64,000 nt of DNA from Phyllobacterium sp. 628 (GTDB lineage: Bacteria; Pseudomonadota; Alphaproteobacteria; Rhizobiales; Rhizobiaceae). A model generated the notes under the pieces. That model did not search any database. It saw nothing but the letters and a program-made list of their open reading frames with translations, and was not told the DNA's origin. The first letter of the stretch is position 1. Each line of letters begins with the position of its first letter. A program made the position numbers and the translations under genes. The stretch spans positions 248,001-312,000 of the forward strand of contig NZ_CP050300.1 of assembly GCF_014189505.1 (NCBI RefSeq), read 5' to 3'. Positions 44,697-53,567 of this stretch are shown piece after piece.

Positions 44697-45913
44697 TGCG
44701 GCGTCTCGCAATAGCCCTGCTTGTGCTCTTCTCAACGTCCGCATTGCATGCGGGCGAAGCCAATCCCAATGCCAAAACCTACAAGACACCGGGTCAGGCA
44801 CAGGCGGCGTTTCAAAGAGAAGTTGACGACGGACGATGGGGTGGTCCGCCCTCGCAATTCGGTGATGGTGGGGTCATTGTCCGGTTGAAGGATATTGCTG
44901 CCATTCAAGGCGTGCGCGAAAACCAGCTCGTAGGCTATGGTCTGGTCATTGGCTTGAACAGTACAGGTGACAGCCTGCGCAACGCGCCTTTCACCGAGCA
45001 ATCCATGCGCGCCATGCTGGACAATCTGGGTATCAGTCCGCCAGCCGGTGCCTCGCGTTCAAAAAATATCGCAGCTGTTATCGTCACTGCCAATCTGCCG
45101 CCTTTTGCCGGGCGCGGATCACGTATTGACGTCACGGTCTCCTCGCTCGGCGATGCCACGTCACTGGCGGGCGGTACGCTGGTCATGACACCCCTGACCG
45201 GTGCGGATACCCAGGTCTACGCGGTGGCGCAGGGCAATCTCGTCGTCTCCGGTTATACTGCCTCGGGGCAGGCAGCAACGGTTACAAATGGCATCCCGAC
45301 GAGCGGGCGCGTTCCCAACGGCGCACTGGTCGAACGGGAAGTCGCCGGCAGTTTTGGTCAGGATGCCGAGTTGATCGTCGAGCTGCGTGACCCCGACTTC
45401 ACCACCGCCGTTCGCATCACCGATACGATCAATGCCTTCGCCAAGCGTCGCTACAGCGAGCCGGTTGCCAAGGAACGCGATGCCAAGTCGATCCGCCTGC
45501 GCAAACCAAAGAACATTACCGCAGCGCGTTTCCTCGCCGAGATCGAAGGCCTGCCAGTCCCAACGGACGAGGTGGCACGCGTGGTGGTCGATGAGCGCAC
45601 CGGTACGGTGGTGATTGGCGAGAAGGTTCGGATTTCGCGGGTTGCGATCAGCCATGGCACTCTTTCGGTGCGCGTCACCGAGACACCGACTGTGATACAG
45701 CCCGAGCCATTCAGCGACGGCGTCACTGCGGTAGAGCCCAACACGAATATTCAGGTTCAGCAGACCTCGAAAATCGGCGTTCTCGGCGGGACCGATCTGG
45801 AAAGCCTCGTCAAGGGCCTCAACCAGATCGGCGTCAAACCCCAGGGCATCATTGCCATCCTTCAGGGTATCAAATCGGCCGGTGCATTGCATGCGGAGCT
45901 GGTGGTTCAATGA
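44693..45913 (+). CDS. flgI: Flagellar P-ring protein FlgI
   Basis: A 406-residue periplasmic P-ring protein. Signal peptide MMRRLAIALLVLFSTSALHAG. Family landmarks: VRLKDIAAIQGVRENQLVGYG, GLNSTGDSLRNAPFTEQSM, MTPLTGADTQVYAVAQGNL and GVKPQGIIAILQGIKSAGALHAELVVQ at the C-terminus. Complete and at normal length. Confidence 0.95.
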   Translation: MMRRLAIALLVLFSTSALHAGEANPNAKTYKTPGQAQAAFQREVDDGRWGGPPSQFGDGGVIVRLKDIAAIQGVRENQLVGYGLVIGLNSTGDSLRNAPFTEQSMRAMLDNLGISPPAGASRSKNIAAVIVTANLPPFAGRGSRIDVTVSSLGDATSLAGGTLVMTPLTGADTQVYAVAQGNLVVSGYTASGQAATVTNGIPTSGRVPNGALVEREVAGSFGQDAELIVELRDPDFTTAVRITDTINAFAKRRYSEPVAKERDAKSIRLRKPKNITAARFLAEIEGLPVPTDEVARVVVDERTGTVVIGEKVRISRVAISHGTLSVRVTETPTVIQPEPFSDGVTAVEPNTNIQVQQTSKIGVLGGTDLESLVKGLNQIGVKPQGIIAILQGIKSAGALHAELVVQ

Positions 45914-46434
45914 GAGCTGCAACGACACGGTCCCGCATATTGTCTGGTCTAGCCGGTCTGGCACTGGTGACGCTGGTGCCTTTGCCGCAAGCATTGGCGC
46001 AGGACGCAGCACCGACACCCGATAATGCGCAGGAAATCGACCGCTACTGCACCAATATCAGCGACAAGGCCGCCGACGCCCGCCATGCCATGCAGACACG
46101 CGAGCTCGAACAGCTGCGTTCCGACATCGACAGCCGTATCGAGGAACTGGAAGACAAGCGTAAGGAATACGAAGTCTGGCTGAAACGCCGGGATGATTTT
46201 GCTGAAAAAGCCAAGGACTCGCTCGTTGAAATCATCTCGAAGATGCGGCCGGACGCTGCCGCTGCACAAATGGCGCTGATGGGCGATGAAGCTGCTGCTG
46301 CCTTGCTGTTGAAGCTCAATCCGCGTGTGTCCAGCGTTATTCTGAATGAAATGCCGGCGGAAAAATCCTCGCGGCTTGCCCGCGTGGTCATTGGGTCCGG
46401 TGCCATTAAAACCAAAGAAAGAACCGCGCAATGA
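45910..46434 (+). CDS. motE: Motility protein MotE
   Basis: A 174-residue periplasmic protein with a signal peptide (LAGLALVTLVPLPQALAQ), a charged coiled-coil (ELEQLRSDIDSRIEELEDKRKEYE) and the MgtE-N-like helical domain DAAAAQMALMGDEAAAALLLKLNPRVSSVILNEM. In S. meliloti MotE is a chaperone that folds and dimerises MotC; a motC gene is present at 55.5 kb. Start overlaps flgI stop by 4 bp. Confidence 0.88.
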   Translation: MRAATTRSRILSGLAGLALVTLVPLPQALAQDAAPTPDNAQEIDRYCTNISDKAADARHAMQTRELEQLRSDIDSRIEELEDKRKEYEVWLKRRDDFAEKAKDSLVEIISKMRPDAAAAQMALMGDEAAAALLLKLNPRVSSVILNEMPAEKSSRLARVVIGSGAIKTKERTAQ

Positions 46435-47144
46435 GAACAGCGGCATCCTTGCTTGTCATCGCCAGCGCTGTTGCCCTCTCGGGTTGCGCCGATAATTTTC
46501 GCGATCTCAACCGCGCGCCGCAGATGTCGCCGGTGGGCGCAGGCGTCGGACAAAGTTTCAGCGTGAATGATCCGTCTTATTACCCGACCCAGCCCCAGCC
46601 AAAGCGTTACTCCCTTTGGCAGGACCGCTCGGCCGGTTTCTTTCGCGATCCGCGCGCAACCAATCCGGGTGATGTACTGACTGTCAGTATCGTGATCGAT
46701 GAAAAGGCAACGCTGGATAATAAAAATAGCCGCTCTCGCGTCGGCGCCTCAATCTATGGCGGCAAGGCGGATGTCAGTGGCAGCGGCTTTGAGGCAGGCA
46801 ATGTCGGCGGTAATCTTAATCTGAAATCCGACAGCAGCACCAAAGGTGAAGGCAAGATCGAACGGTCAGAAAAGATCGTGCTAAAGGTGGCGGCAATCGT
46901 CACCAATATTCTGCCCAACGGCAATCTGGTGATCCGCGGCTCACAGGAGGTACGCGTCAATTACGAGCTGCGTGTGCTCAACGTGGCCGGGGTTGTGCGT
47001 CCGCGCGACATTACCGGTGAAAACATCATTTCCTACGACAAGATCGCTGAAGCGCGTATCTCCTATGGCGGTCGCGGCCGTCAAAGCGAAACCCAGCAGC
47101 CAGCCTGGAGCCAGCAGGTTCTTGATACCGTGGCGCCGATCTGA
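46431..47144 (+). CDS. flgH: Flagellar L-ring lipoprotein FlgH
   Basis: A 237-residue outer-membrane L-ring protein. Lipobox ALSGC places the lipidated Cys near residue 20. Landmarks are LWQDRSAGFFRDPRATNPGD, LTVSIVIDEKATLDNKNS, and the C-terminal VRPRDITGENIISYDKIAEARISYGGRG. Complete, 4-bp overlap with motE. Confidence 0.94.
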   Translation: MRTAASLLVIASAVALSGCADNFRDLNRAPQMSPVGAGVGQSFSVNDPSYYPTQPQPKRYSLWQDRSAGFFRDPRATNPGDVLTVSIVIDEKATLDNKNSRSRVGASIYGGKADVSGSGFEAGNVGGNLNLKSDSSTKGEGKIERSEKIVLKVAAIVTNILPNGNLVIRGSQEVRVNYELRVLNVAGVVRPRDITGENIISYDKIAEARISYGGRGRQSETQQPAWSQQVLDTVAPI

Positions 47145-47149
47145 CGATC

Positions 47150-47632
47150 ATGAGCACACTGGCCGAAGATACGCGACCCCAACCAAAAGCGCCATCCAGC
47201 GCGGCTTTGATCGCGGTTGTCGTTGTGCTGACGCTGATTGCAGCGGCGGGCGGCTGGTTTCTCGGAATGCAGCTTGGCCTCAACACACCAGCAGGCGCTC
47301 CGGCCGGTGACAAAGCTGCCGGCAAGAGCGAAACCATGCCATCGGGCACTGTGGTGGCGCTGAAACCGATCCTCACCAACGTCAAGCTTCCACAGGATGT
47401 CTGGATCAGGCTGGAGGCGGGTGTCGTCGCCAAACCGGGCGAAAAAATATCCGACGAAATGGCGGCGACTGTTGCCGGTGATTTCATGGCCTTCCTGCGT
47501 ACGGTCAATCTGATGCAGTTGCGCGGTGCCGCCGGACTTGAATATCTGCGCATGGATCTGCAGGAGAGGGCGCGCATGCGCTCCGAAGGCAAGATCGAAA
47601 AAGTCTATATCTGGGCATTGGTGATGGAATGA
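47150..47632 (+). CDS. fliL: Flagellar basal-body-associated protein FliL
   Basis: A 160-residue protein with one N-terminal membrane helix (ALIAVVVVLTLIAAAGGWFL, residues ~18-37) and a periplasmic FliL domain containing VALKPILTNVKLPQDVWIRLEAG and a C-terminal GLEYLRMDLQERARMRSEGKI. It surrounds the stator. Overlaps fliP by 4 bp. Confidence 0.9.
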   Translation: MSTLAEDTRPQPKAPSSAALIAVVVVLTLIAAAGGWFLGMQLGLNTPAGAPAGDKAAGKSETMPSGTVVALKPILTNVKLPQDVWIRLEAGVVAKPGEKISDEMAATVAGDFMAFLRTVNLMQLRGAAGLEYLRMDLQERARMRSEGKIEKVYIWALVME

Positions 47633-48366
47633 AACTGCGCCTTCTGACACCTCTGTTTCTGCTGGCTCTCGGCGGAACGGCCATGGCCCAGACCCCGTCG
47701 CTGCTTGACGGTCTGATTCCGCAAGGCAGTGCCTCGACCAGCGGCCAGATCATCCAGATGCTGGCTGTGCTGACCGTGCTGTCGATTGCACCCGGCATCC
47801 TGATCATGGCAACGAGCTTCACCCGTTTCGCCATCGCCTTTTCGATGTTGCGCGCCGGTCTTGGGCTGCAGACAACGCCAGCCAATCTGGTCATGATCAG
47901 TCTTGCCCTGTTCATGACATTCTATGTCATGGCGCCTGTCTTCGACCGCGCCTGGCAGAACGGCGTACAACCGCTGGTGAACAACCAGATCACCCAGGAC
48001 GTCGCAATCCGGGAAATCACCACGCCCTTCCGCGAGTTCATGCTGAGGCAGGTGCGCGACAAGGATTTGCGCCTGTTCGAAGATCTGGCGGATGAGTCCT
48101 TCCGCACCAAGGCCAACGAAGTGGTGGACATGCGCATTCTCGTGCCCGCCTTCATGATCTCCGAACTGCGCCGCGGTTTCGAAATCGGTTTCCTGATCGT
48201 CCTGCCGTTTCTGGTCATCGACCTGATCGTCGCGACGCTGACCATGTCCATGGGCATGATGATGCTGCCGCCAACCGTGCTGTCGCTGCCATTCAAGATT
48301 CTGTTCTTCGTGCTGATCGACGGCTGGAATATTCTGGTCGGCAGTCTGATCCGGTCTTTTTCTTAG
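47629..48366 (+). CDS. fliP: Flagellar export gate protein FliP
   Basis: A 245-residue export-gate membrane protein with a cleavable signal (MKLRLLTPLFLLALGGTAMAQ) and four helices. Landmarks: PGILIMATSFTRFAIAFSMLR, DMRILVPAFMISELRRGFEIGFLI and FLVIDLIVATLTMSMGMMMLPP. Last gene of the flgB-fliP operon; the other gate subunits FliQ, FliR and FlhA are not in the window and likely follow flbT. Confidence 0.95.
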   Translation: MKLRLLTPLFLLALGGTAMAQTPSLLDGLIPQGSASTSGQIIQMLAVLTVLSIAPGILIMATSFTRFAIAFSMLRAGLGLQTTPANLVMISLALFMTFYVMAPVFDRAWQNGVQPLVNNQITQDVAIREITTPFREFMLRQVRDKDLRLFEDLADESFRTKANEVVDMRILVPAFMISELRRGFEIGFLIVLPFLVIDLIVATLTMSMGMMMLPPTVLSLPFKILFFVLIDGWNILVGSLIRSFS

Positions 48367-48515
48367 GTCCTCACAAGCACGCAGCCATTCAACGCCGATT
48401 GGGCGACCTGTAAATGGTCGATGGCGATGGTCTGCGACCCGTGGCAAAACAGCAAGATCGGTCGAGCGCGGCACGTCTGCCTGCGCTAGTCTGGTGCTGC
48501 CACGGAGGATAAACG

Positions 48516-49397
48516 ATGAAGGCAGCGCTTCAAAACTACCATGCCCGGATGCAGCGGGTGCTGGATCACATAGACCGGCATCTGGACGATGATCTGGACC
48601 TGGACACGCTGAGCACCATCGCAGCCTATTCGAAATATCATTTCCACCGGCAGTTCACGGCGACCTTCGGGTTGTCCATGCATAGCTATATCCAGCTTGC
48701 CCGCATGAAACGTGCTTCCTACCGGCTAGCCTACAGGGATGCCCAGAGCGTCACTGATATAGCAATGGATGCCGGCTACGATGCACCGGACGCCTTCGCC
48801 CGCGCGTTTCGACAACGGTTCGGGCAATCGCCTTCGTCGTTCCGGAAGTCTCCCGGCTGGGAGCCGTGGCTTGCGGCCTTCGGGCCTCTCGACAACGCAA
48901 GGAGCAAGCTGATGCAGAAGACTTTTACCACTGACGACGTGACGATTCGCAATGTGCCCTCTACGCCGGTGGCGATCATCGAGCATCGGCGCGACCCGGC
49001 GACGCTTGGCGCCACCATCCAGCGGTTCATCGCGTTTCGCAAGGCTGCTGGCCTGCACCCCAAAACAAGTCCGACCTTCAATGTCTGGCGTTCCGAGCGG
49101 CGCCCTGCGTCGCCTGCCGATTACAGCGTGGATCTTTGTGTTGGGACCGGCCAACCGATGCAGGTGGATGGCGAGCAGATCAAGCCGGGCGAAATTCCTG
49201 GCGGACGCTGCGCGGTGCTGCGCATCGTTGGCAACACCGACAATCTGGAACCCGCCGCGCTCTACCTCTATCGCGACTGGCTTCCGGCCAGTGGTGAGGA
49301 AGCATGCGACTTCCCGATCTATTGCCAGCGGCTGAGCCTCTTCCCGGAGGTGGCGGAGCATGAGGCGGTTGCGGAACTGTTTTTGCCGCTGAAATAG
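48516..49397 (+). CDS. AraC-family regulator with GyrI-like effector domain
   Basis: A 293-residue protein: AraC DNA-binding domain at ~8-105 (LDLDTLSTIAAYSKYHFHRQF ... DIAMDAGYDAPDAFARAFRQRFGQSPSSFR) joined to a C-terminal GyrI-like small-molecule-binding domain (~140-293). This Rob/SoxS-like layout responds to small hydrophobic compounds in known members. It sits alone between fliP and the flagellins, has its own upstream region of ~150 bp, and does not look flagellar. It marks the joint between two flagellar blocks. Ligand unknown. Confidence 0.85.
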   Translation: MKAALQNYHARMQRVLDHIDRHLDDDLDLDTLSTIAAYSKYHFHRQFTATFGLSMHSYIQLARMKRASYRLAYRDAQSVTDIAMDAGYDAPDAFARAFRQRFGQSPSSFRKSPGWEPWLAAFGPLDNARSKLMQKTFTTDDVTIRNVPSTPVAIIEHRRDPATLGATIQRFIAFRKAAGLHPKTSPTFNVWRSERRPASPADYSVDLCVGTGQPMQVDGEQIKPGEIPGGRCAVLRIVGNTDNLEPAALYLYRDWLPASGEEACDFPIYCQRLSLFPEVAEHEAVAELFLPLK

Positions 49398-49553
49398 CCC
49401 CTTCTGACGGCTGCCTGTCGCTTCCAATCTCTTGGAAATGGACGGGCCGTTACCCGCCCTATCGCGATCTTTATGGGTTTACGGCCTGACCGAGCGGCGC
49501 CTAAGACTAAAGCTCAATTGAAGCCATTGAATTTCTGGCTTACTTTTAAAACC

Positions 49554-49630
49554 ATAACAGGTAGCAGCGGCGGTTACGTCTGGGCTACAGGCATCATGCC
49601 GGTCTGTTATGTCGGTGCAGTCCGACATGT
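49554..49630 (+). promoter_or_regulatory. Structured 5' leader upstream of flagellin gene 1
   Basis: A conserved segment shared with the second flagellin gene. Hairpin arms visible: GTAGC (49561-49565) with GTTAC (49573-49577), GGCA/TGCC around 49590-49600, and ATGTCGG (49609-49615) with CCGACAT (49622-49628). It differs from the second copy by an 11-nt insertion and by loop sequence, while stems are kept. It ends 34 bp before the start codon. Probably an untranslated mRNA leader; FlbT-type control is inferred. Confidence 0.65.
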
Positions 49631-49664
49631 ATTTCGAAAATACCTTTTTAGCTCAGGATTTTTC

Positions 49665-50471
49665 ATGTCAAGTATTCTTACGAACGCGTCAGCGATGACT
49701 GCGTTGCAGACACTTATCGCGACCGGCAAAAGTCTCGCAACGACCCAGGATCGCATCGCTACAGGCCAGCGCGTTGCAACCGCTTCCGACAATGCTGCAT
49801 ACTGGTCAATCGCGACCGGCATGCGTTCACAGAACTCTGCTCTCAATGCCGTTAAGGACGGTCTTGGCCTGGGTGCATCGATCGTCGATACAGCCTACAC
49901 GTCGTTGACCAAGGCAATCGATCTCGCCCAGAAAATTCAGGCGAAATATGTAGCCAAAGAAACACCCGGTACCGACGGCGCAATTATCGACGCGGACATT
50001 GCACAGTTCAAGGCTCAGATCGTTGAAATGGCCCAAGGTGCAACATTTCAGGGCGTCAATCTGCTAGAGACCGGTGCCACCGCCCAAAATATCGTTACGG
50101 GTTATACGGCAGGCAAAGGAGGCGCTACGCCAAAGGAAGGCGCAGTGAGCACGATGACCGTTTCCGCCTATGATCTTGAAGCGGCACTTGCAAGTGCAAC
50201 CACTTCGGGCGCTGTCGGCACGGCAATTGACGCAATGAAGGCGGCGGCCGCCAGTTTGGGTACAGCCAAGGCGCGCATTGACACACAGATAGACTTCACA
50301 AGCTTACTCACCGACGCCATTGATCGCGGCATCGGCACGCTGGTTGATGCGGATATGAACAAGGAAGCAGCACGCTTGTCATCTTTGCAGGTTCAGCAGC
50401 AGCTTGGCGTGCAGGCACTGCAGATCGCCAACTCAAGCAACCAGAGCATTGCACAATTGTTCCGCAACTAA
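49665..50471 (+). CDS. Flagellin (short form)
   Basis: A 268-residue flagellin. Start ATG at 49665 (MSSILTNASAMTALQTLIAT) aligns with the second flagellin; a frame extension to 49473 runs through the leader and is rejected. N-terminal D0/D1 (TTQDRIATGQRVATASDNAAYWSIATGM) and C-terminal D1/D0 (DADMNKEAARLSSLQVQQQLG ... NQSIAQLFRN) are intact. It is ~50 residues shorter than its neighbour, mainly in the central surface-exposed part, including a shorter linker after the D1 helix. Confidence 0.92.
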   Translation: MSSILTNASAMTALQTLIATGKSLATTQDRIATGQRVATASDNAAYWSIATGMRSQNSALNAVKDGLGLGASIVDTAYTSLTKAIDLAQKIQAKYVAKETPGTDGAIIDADIAQFKAQIVEMAQGATFQGVNLLETGATAQNIVTGYTAGKGGATPKEGAVSTMTVSAYDLEAALASATTSGAVGTAIDAMKAAAASLGTAKARIDTQIDFTSLLTDAIDRGIGTLVDADMNKEAARLSSLQVQQQLGVQALQIANSSNQSIAQLFRN

Positions 50472-50501
50472 AGCCAGCTATCCTTCCGGCTTATCTTCGG
50501 C

Positions 50502-50528
50502 AAGGCCACACCTCGCGTGTGGCCTTTT
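50502..50528 (+). terminator. Rho-independent terminator after flagellin 1
   Basis: Stem AAGGCCACAC / GTGTGGCCTT with loop CTCGC, followed by TTTT. Lies 30 bp after the flagellin stop. Confidence 0.85.
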
Positions 50529-50706
50529 GCTTGATTTGAACCCGGCCTATGCCGACGAAGAGGCTCACAATTAGCCTATTTTTGGCGAACCATCTTCAAG
50601 CTTTGGTTGCCATACAGAGAGCGATTTGGCACGCTCTCAACCATAACGTGAAAATTATTCCAAGACGTTATTGAAACTGTAACACTTTAGTCGTACTCAT
50701 AGCCCT

Positions 50707-50774
50707 CATAACAGGTAGCCGCTTCGGTTACAGGCATCATGCCGCTCTGTTAGGTCGGCTTCGATCCGACATGT
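50707..50774 (+). promoter_or_regulatory. Structured 5' leader upstream of flagellin gene 2
   Basis: Three possible hairpins: GTAGCCG (50715-50721) with CGGTTAC (50725-50731), GGCA (50733-50736) with TGCC (50740-50743), and GTCGG (50754-50758) with CCGAC (50766-50770). Downstream, CCCC at 50775 could pair with the ribosome site AGGGG before the ATG. Shared with the leader of flagellin 1 with stem-preserving differences. Confidence 0.65.
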
Positions 50775-50808
50775 CCCCATCACATGTATCTTTTATAGGG
50801 GCTTTCCC

Positions 50809-51765
50809 ATGGCCAGCATTCTTACCAACGCGTCAGCAATGACAGCGCTGCAGACACTTACCGTTACCAACAAGAACCTTGCAACGACTCAAAACCGTAT
50901 TGCTACGGGTCTGAAGATTGGCGAAGCTTCTGACAACGCCGCTTATTGGTCGATCGCGACAACCATGCGTTCGGACAACGGTGCAAACTCCGTCATTCAG
51001 GACGCTCTTGGTCTTGGTAGCGCGAAAATCGATACGGCTTATTCGGCGATGAACAAAGCGATTGATTCTGTTAACACAATCAAGCAGCTCGTTTTGGCTT
51101 CGAAGAACGCCAGTGCGGAAGACCGCGCCAAGAACCAGTTGCTGATCAATTCAGCTATTGGCGCTCTGAAGGAAAATGCAGGCGCTTCTTATGCCGGCTC
51201 CAACCTTCTTTCCACCGACCAGGCTGCCGACGCTGCTCCTGCAACAGCCAATTTCAGCACGATCGCTTCCTACGCCCGTGATTCGACAGGCAAGGTAACG
51301 ACCGGTTCGATCGACGTTGCTCTGGCAAACACCCGCCTGATCGATCTTGGCGGTGCTACACCTGCAGCCAAGACCGGCATTCTCGACAAGCAGTTTGCTG
51401 TCACCAACGCCGCTACTGCACCTGTCACAACACAGGTTTCGATCCTCACGATCGATGTTTCCGCAGCTGGTATCGACAACAAGGCACTTGATGACATCCT
51501 GACCGGTGTTGAAGCTGCTTCCAAGGGCCTCGCTTCCGGTGCTTCGCAGCTCGGTGCTGCCAAGACCCGTATCGCCAGCCAGACTTCTTTCATCAGCGCC
51601 CTTTCGGACGCCGTTGATCGCGGTATCGGTACACTTGTTGATGCTGACATGAACAAGGAATCGGCTCGTCTGTCGGCTCTGCAGGTTCAGCAGCAGCTCG
51701 GCGTTCAGGCGCTATCGATTGCCAATGCAAGCAACCAGAGCATTCAGCAGCTGTTCCGCGGCTAA
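50809..51765 (+). CDS. Flagellin (long form)
   Basis: A 318-residue flagellin. It begins MASILTNASAMTALQTLTVT and ends NASNQSIQQLFRG, and both terminal D0/D1 domains are complete. The central part is longer than in flagellin 1. A ribosome site AGGGG lies just before the ATG. Two tandem flagellins suggest a complex filament, common in rhizobia, but also could be recent duplication with divergence. A terminator follows directly. Confidence 0.93.
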   Translation: MASILTNASAMTALQTLTVTNKNLATTQNRIATGLKIGEASDNAAYWSIATTMRSDNGANSVIQDALGLGSAKIDTAYSAMNKAIDSVNTIKQLVLASKNASAEDRAKNQLLINSAIGALKENAGASYAGSNLLSTDQAADAAPATANFSTIASYARDSTGKVTTGSIDVALANTRLIDLGGATPAAKTGILDKQFAVTNAATAPVTTQVSILTIDVSAAGIDNKALDDILTGVEAASKGLASGASQLGAAKTRIASQTSFISALSDAVDRGIGTLVDADMNKESARLSALQVQQQLGVQALSIANASNQSIQQLFRG

Positions 51766-51798
51766 GGATAACAATCCTTCTGAAGCGTTCTTTACATT

Positions 51799-51825
51799 GG
51801 CCACGCCTCGCGCGTGGCCTTTTTC
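51799..51825 (+). terminator. Rho-independent terminator after flagellin 2
   Basis: Stem GGCCACGC / GCGTGGCC with a short loop, then TTTTTCTTTT. Very similar to the terminator after flagellin 1, consistent with gene duplication including the 3' end. Confidence 0.85.
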
Positions 51826-51860
51826 TTTTCCGGCCTGAAAACTGCCTTCCCGGACGAGGC

Positions 51861-51919
51861 TCTAACTTCGCGCAAGCTTCGGCATCTATGGTTGTTCGAC
51901 GCAAGCGTGGTGGGCATTA
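51861..51919 (+). promoter_or_regulatory. Direct repeats upstream of fliF (candidate FtcR site)
   Basis: TTCGCGCAAGCTTCG (51867-51881) and TTCGACGCAAGCGTGG (51895-51910) share the core CGCAAGC, cores 29 bp apart. In Brucella melitensis FtcR is known to bind upstream of fliF. The assignment here is by position and repeat only. Confidence 0.55.
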
Positions 51920-53566
51920 ATGGAAAAGAATATCAGACAGTCTCTTGAGCAGTTTCTGGGCGCCATGAAAAAACTTGGTGCAAGGCGGCTCATAGGGCTC
52001 GCCGTTATCGGCGTTACGCTGTTCAGCGCCATTCTTGTTTCCAGCATGTACCTCAATCGCCCGCAATATGAGACGCTTTACGTTGGCCTCAGCCGCGATG
52101 ACGTCAACCGCATGGGTATGGCTCTCGGCGAGGCGGGCATTCCTTTCGACGTCAAGTCCGATGGCACCTCGGTTCTCGTGCCATTCGGCAAAGCGGATCA
52201 GGCGCGCATGTATCTGGCTGAAAAGGGCCTCCCCACCAGCAACAATGCCGGCTACGAACTCTTCGACAATATGGGCTCACTCGGCCTGACCTCTTTCATG
52301 CAGGAAATTACCCGCGTGCGGGCGCTGGAAGGCGAGATTTCCCGGACCATTCAGGCCATTCGGGGTATCAAGGCCGCCCGTGTCCATATCGTTCTGCCTG
52401 AGAAAGGCAGCTTTCGCCGCGGCGACCAGCAGCCTTCCGCATCCGTGGTCATTCGCACCGAGGGCGGCTTTTCGGTTGAATCCGCCCAGTCGATCCGCCA
52501 GCTTGTCGCCGCTGCCGTACCGCAGCTGACGCCATCCGAAGTGACAGTGCTCGACACCAATGGACGTTTGCTCGCATCGAAAGATGATGGTTCAAGTGCC
52601 GGTGCCGTCATGTCGGCAACCCTTGAACAGAATGTATCCAATTCTGTTGACGAGAGTATTCGCAAGGCGCTGGCCCCCTATCTTGGAATGGGCCATTTCC
52701 AGACAAGCGTTCAAGTTGCGCTTGATACGGACAAGCGTCAGACCAACGAGACCGTGTTTGATCCCGAATCCCGGGTCGAGCGCTCTGTGCGGGTTGTGCG
52801 CGAGAGCGGCGATTCCAAAAACTCGAAGAGCGACACGGCAACAGGCGTTGAACAGAATATTCCGCAGGAAGAGATTCAGAGCAAGAATGGCGACAGCTCA
52901 ACGGAAAAGACCGACAAGCGCGAGGAACTCACCAATTACGAGATGAACTCGAAGACGGTCTCCACCGTCAGTGACAGCTATCAGATCAAGCGTCTGTCGA
53001 TTGCCGTTGTCATCGATCAGGCACGATTGCTGGCAACAGCCGGGGTCACTCCGGTGCCGGATAAATTCGTTGAGCAGCAGATTGCCAAGATTCAGGAGCT
53101 GGTCGCCACTGCAGCGGGCCTGGATCAGAAGCGCGGTGACGTCATCACCGTAACGGCTCTGAACTTTATGGAAGCGACCGACGACCAGTTGCAGCCAGCG
53201 GCAACACCGTTGTCCGAGACGATTTTCCGGCAGGCTGGCAGCTTCGTCAATGCCGCCGCCCTGATCGCTGCGGTTGGTCTTATCCTCTGGTTCGGCGTGC
53301 GCCCGCTGATGCGTGAAATGGCCAAGCCGCAGGACGCGTTGCAGCTGGTTGCCGGGACAGATGTGGCTGTCCCCAACTTCACCAGCGCGGCGAACGCGCA
53401 GCCAACCCTGTCGGCAAATTCCGAACAGAGCTTGCCCTATGACGATCTAAGCGAACTCAGGCGCCGTATGCGTGTGCCCGCACAAAATCGTCTGGAACAA
53501 ATGATTGAAATGGATGAAGAGCGGGTTGCCGCGATCCTGAAACAATGGGTCCACGAGGCAGCTTGA
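51920..53566 (+). CDS. fliF: Flagellar MS-ring protein FliF
   Basis: A 548-residue inner-membrane ring protein, the base of the flagellum. Two membrane helices flank a large periplasmic part: near residue 22 (LIGLAVIGVTLFSAILVSSMY) and near 445 (SFVNAAALIAAVGLILWFGV). The ring-building motif region contains NNAGYELFDNMGSLGLTSFMQE and KAARVHIVLPEKGSFRR. C-terminal tail ends RVAAILKQWVHEAA, the FliG-binding end. Intact. Confidence 0.95.
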   Translation: MEKNIRQSLEQFLGAMKKLGARRLIGLAVIGVTLFSAILVSSMYLNRPQYETLYVGLSRDDVNRMGMALGEAGIPFDVKSDGTSVLVPFGKADQARMYLAEKGLPTSNNAGYELFDNMGSLGLTSFMQEITRVRALEGEISRTIQAIRGIKAARVHIVLPEKGSFRRGDQQPSASVVIRTEGGFSVESAQSIRQLVAAAVPQLTPSEVTVLDTNGRLLASKDDGSSAGAVMSATLEQNVSNSVDESIRKALAPYLGMGHFQTSVQVALDTDKRQTNETVFDPESRVERSVRVVRESGDSKNSKSDTATGVEQNIPQEEIQSKNGDSSTEKTDKREELTNYEMNSKTVSTVSDSYQIKRLSIAVVIDQARLLATAGVTPVPDKFVEQQIAKIQELVATAAGLDQKRGDVITVTALNFMEATDDQLQPAATPLSETIFRQAGSFVNAAALIAAVGLILWFGVRPLMREMAKPQDALQLVAGTDVAVPNFTSAANAQPTLSANSEQSLPYDDLSELRRRMRVPAQNRLEQMIEMDEERVAAILKQWVHEAA

Positions 53567-53567
53567 T

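Larger units (their letters stand above)
50472..50808. other. Intergenic region between the two flagellin genes (337 bp)
   Basis: Holds the terminator of flagellin 1, a promoter region, and the structured leader of flagellin 2. CTTCAAGCTTTGG at 50594-50606 resembles half of the repeat seen at other flagellar promoters. No gene. Confidence 0.6.

Noticed and set aside
48516-49397. AraC-type gene as part of a mobile element
   Set aside because: No transposase, integrase, direct repeats or terminal inverted repeats are visible around it.
49554-50774. Flagellin leader repeats as a mobile repeat or riboswitch for a metabolite
   Set aside because: Only found in front of the two flagellin genes in this window, and the presence of FlbT gives a simpler explanation; no known riboswitch core is recognisable.
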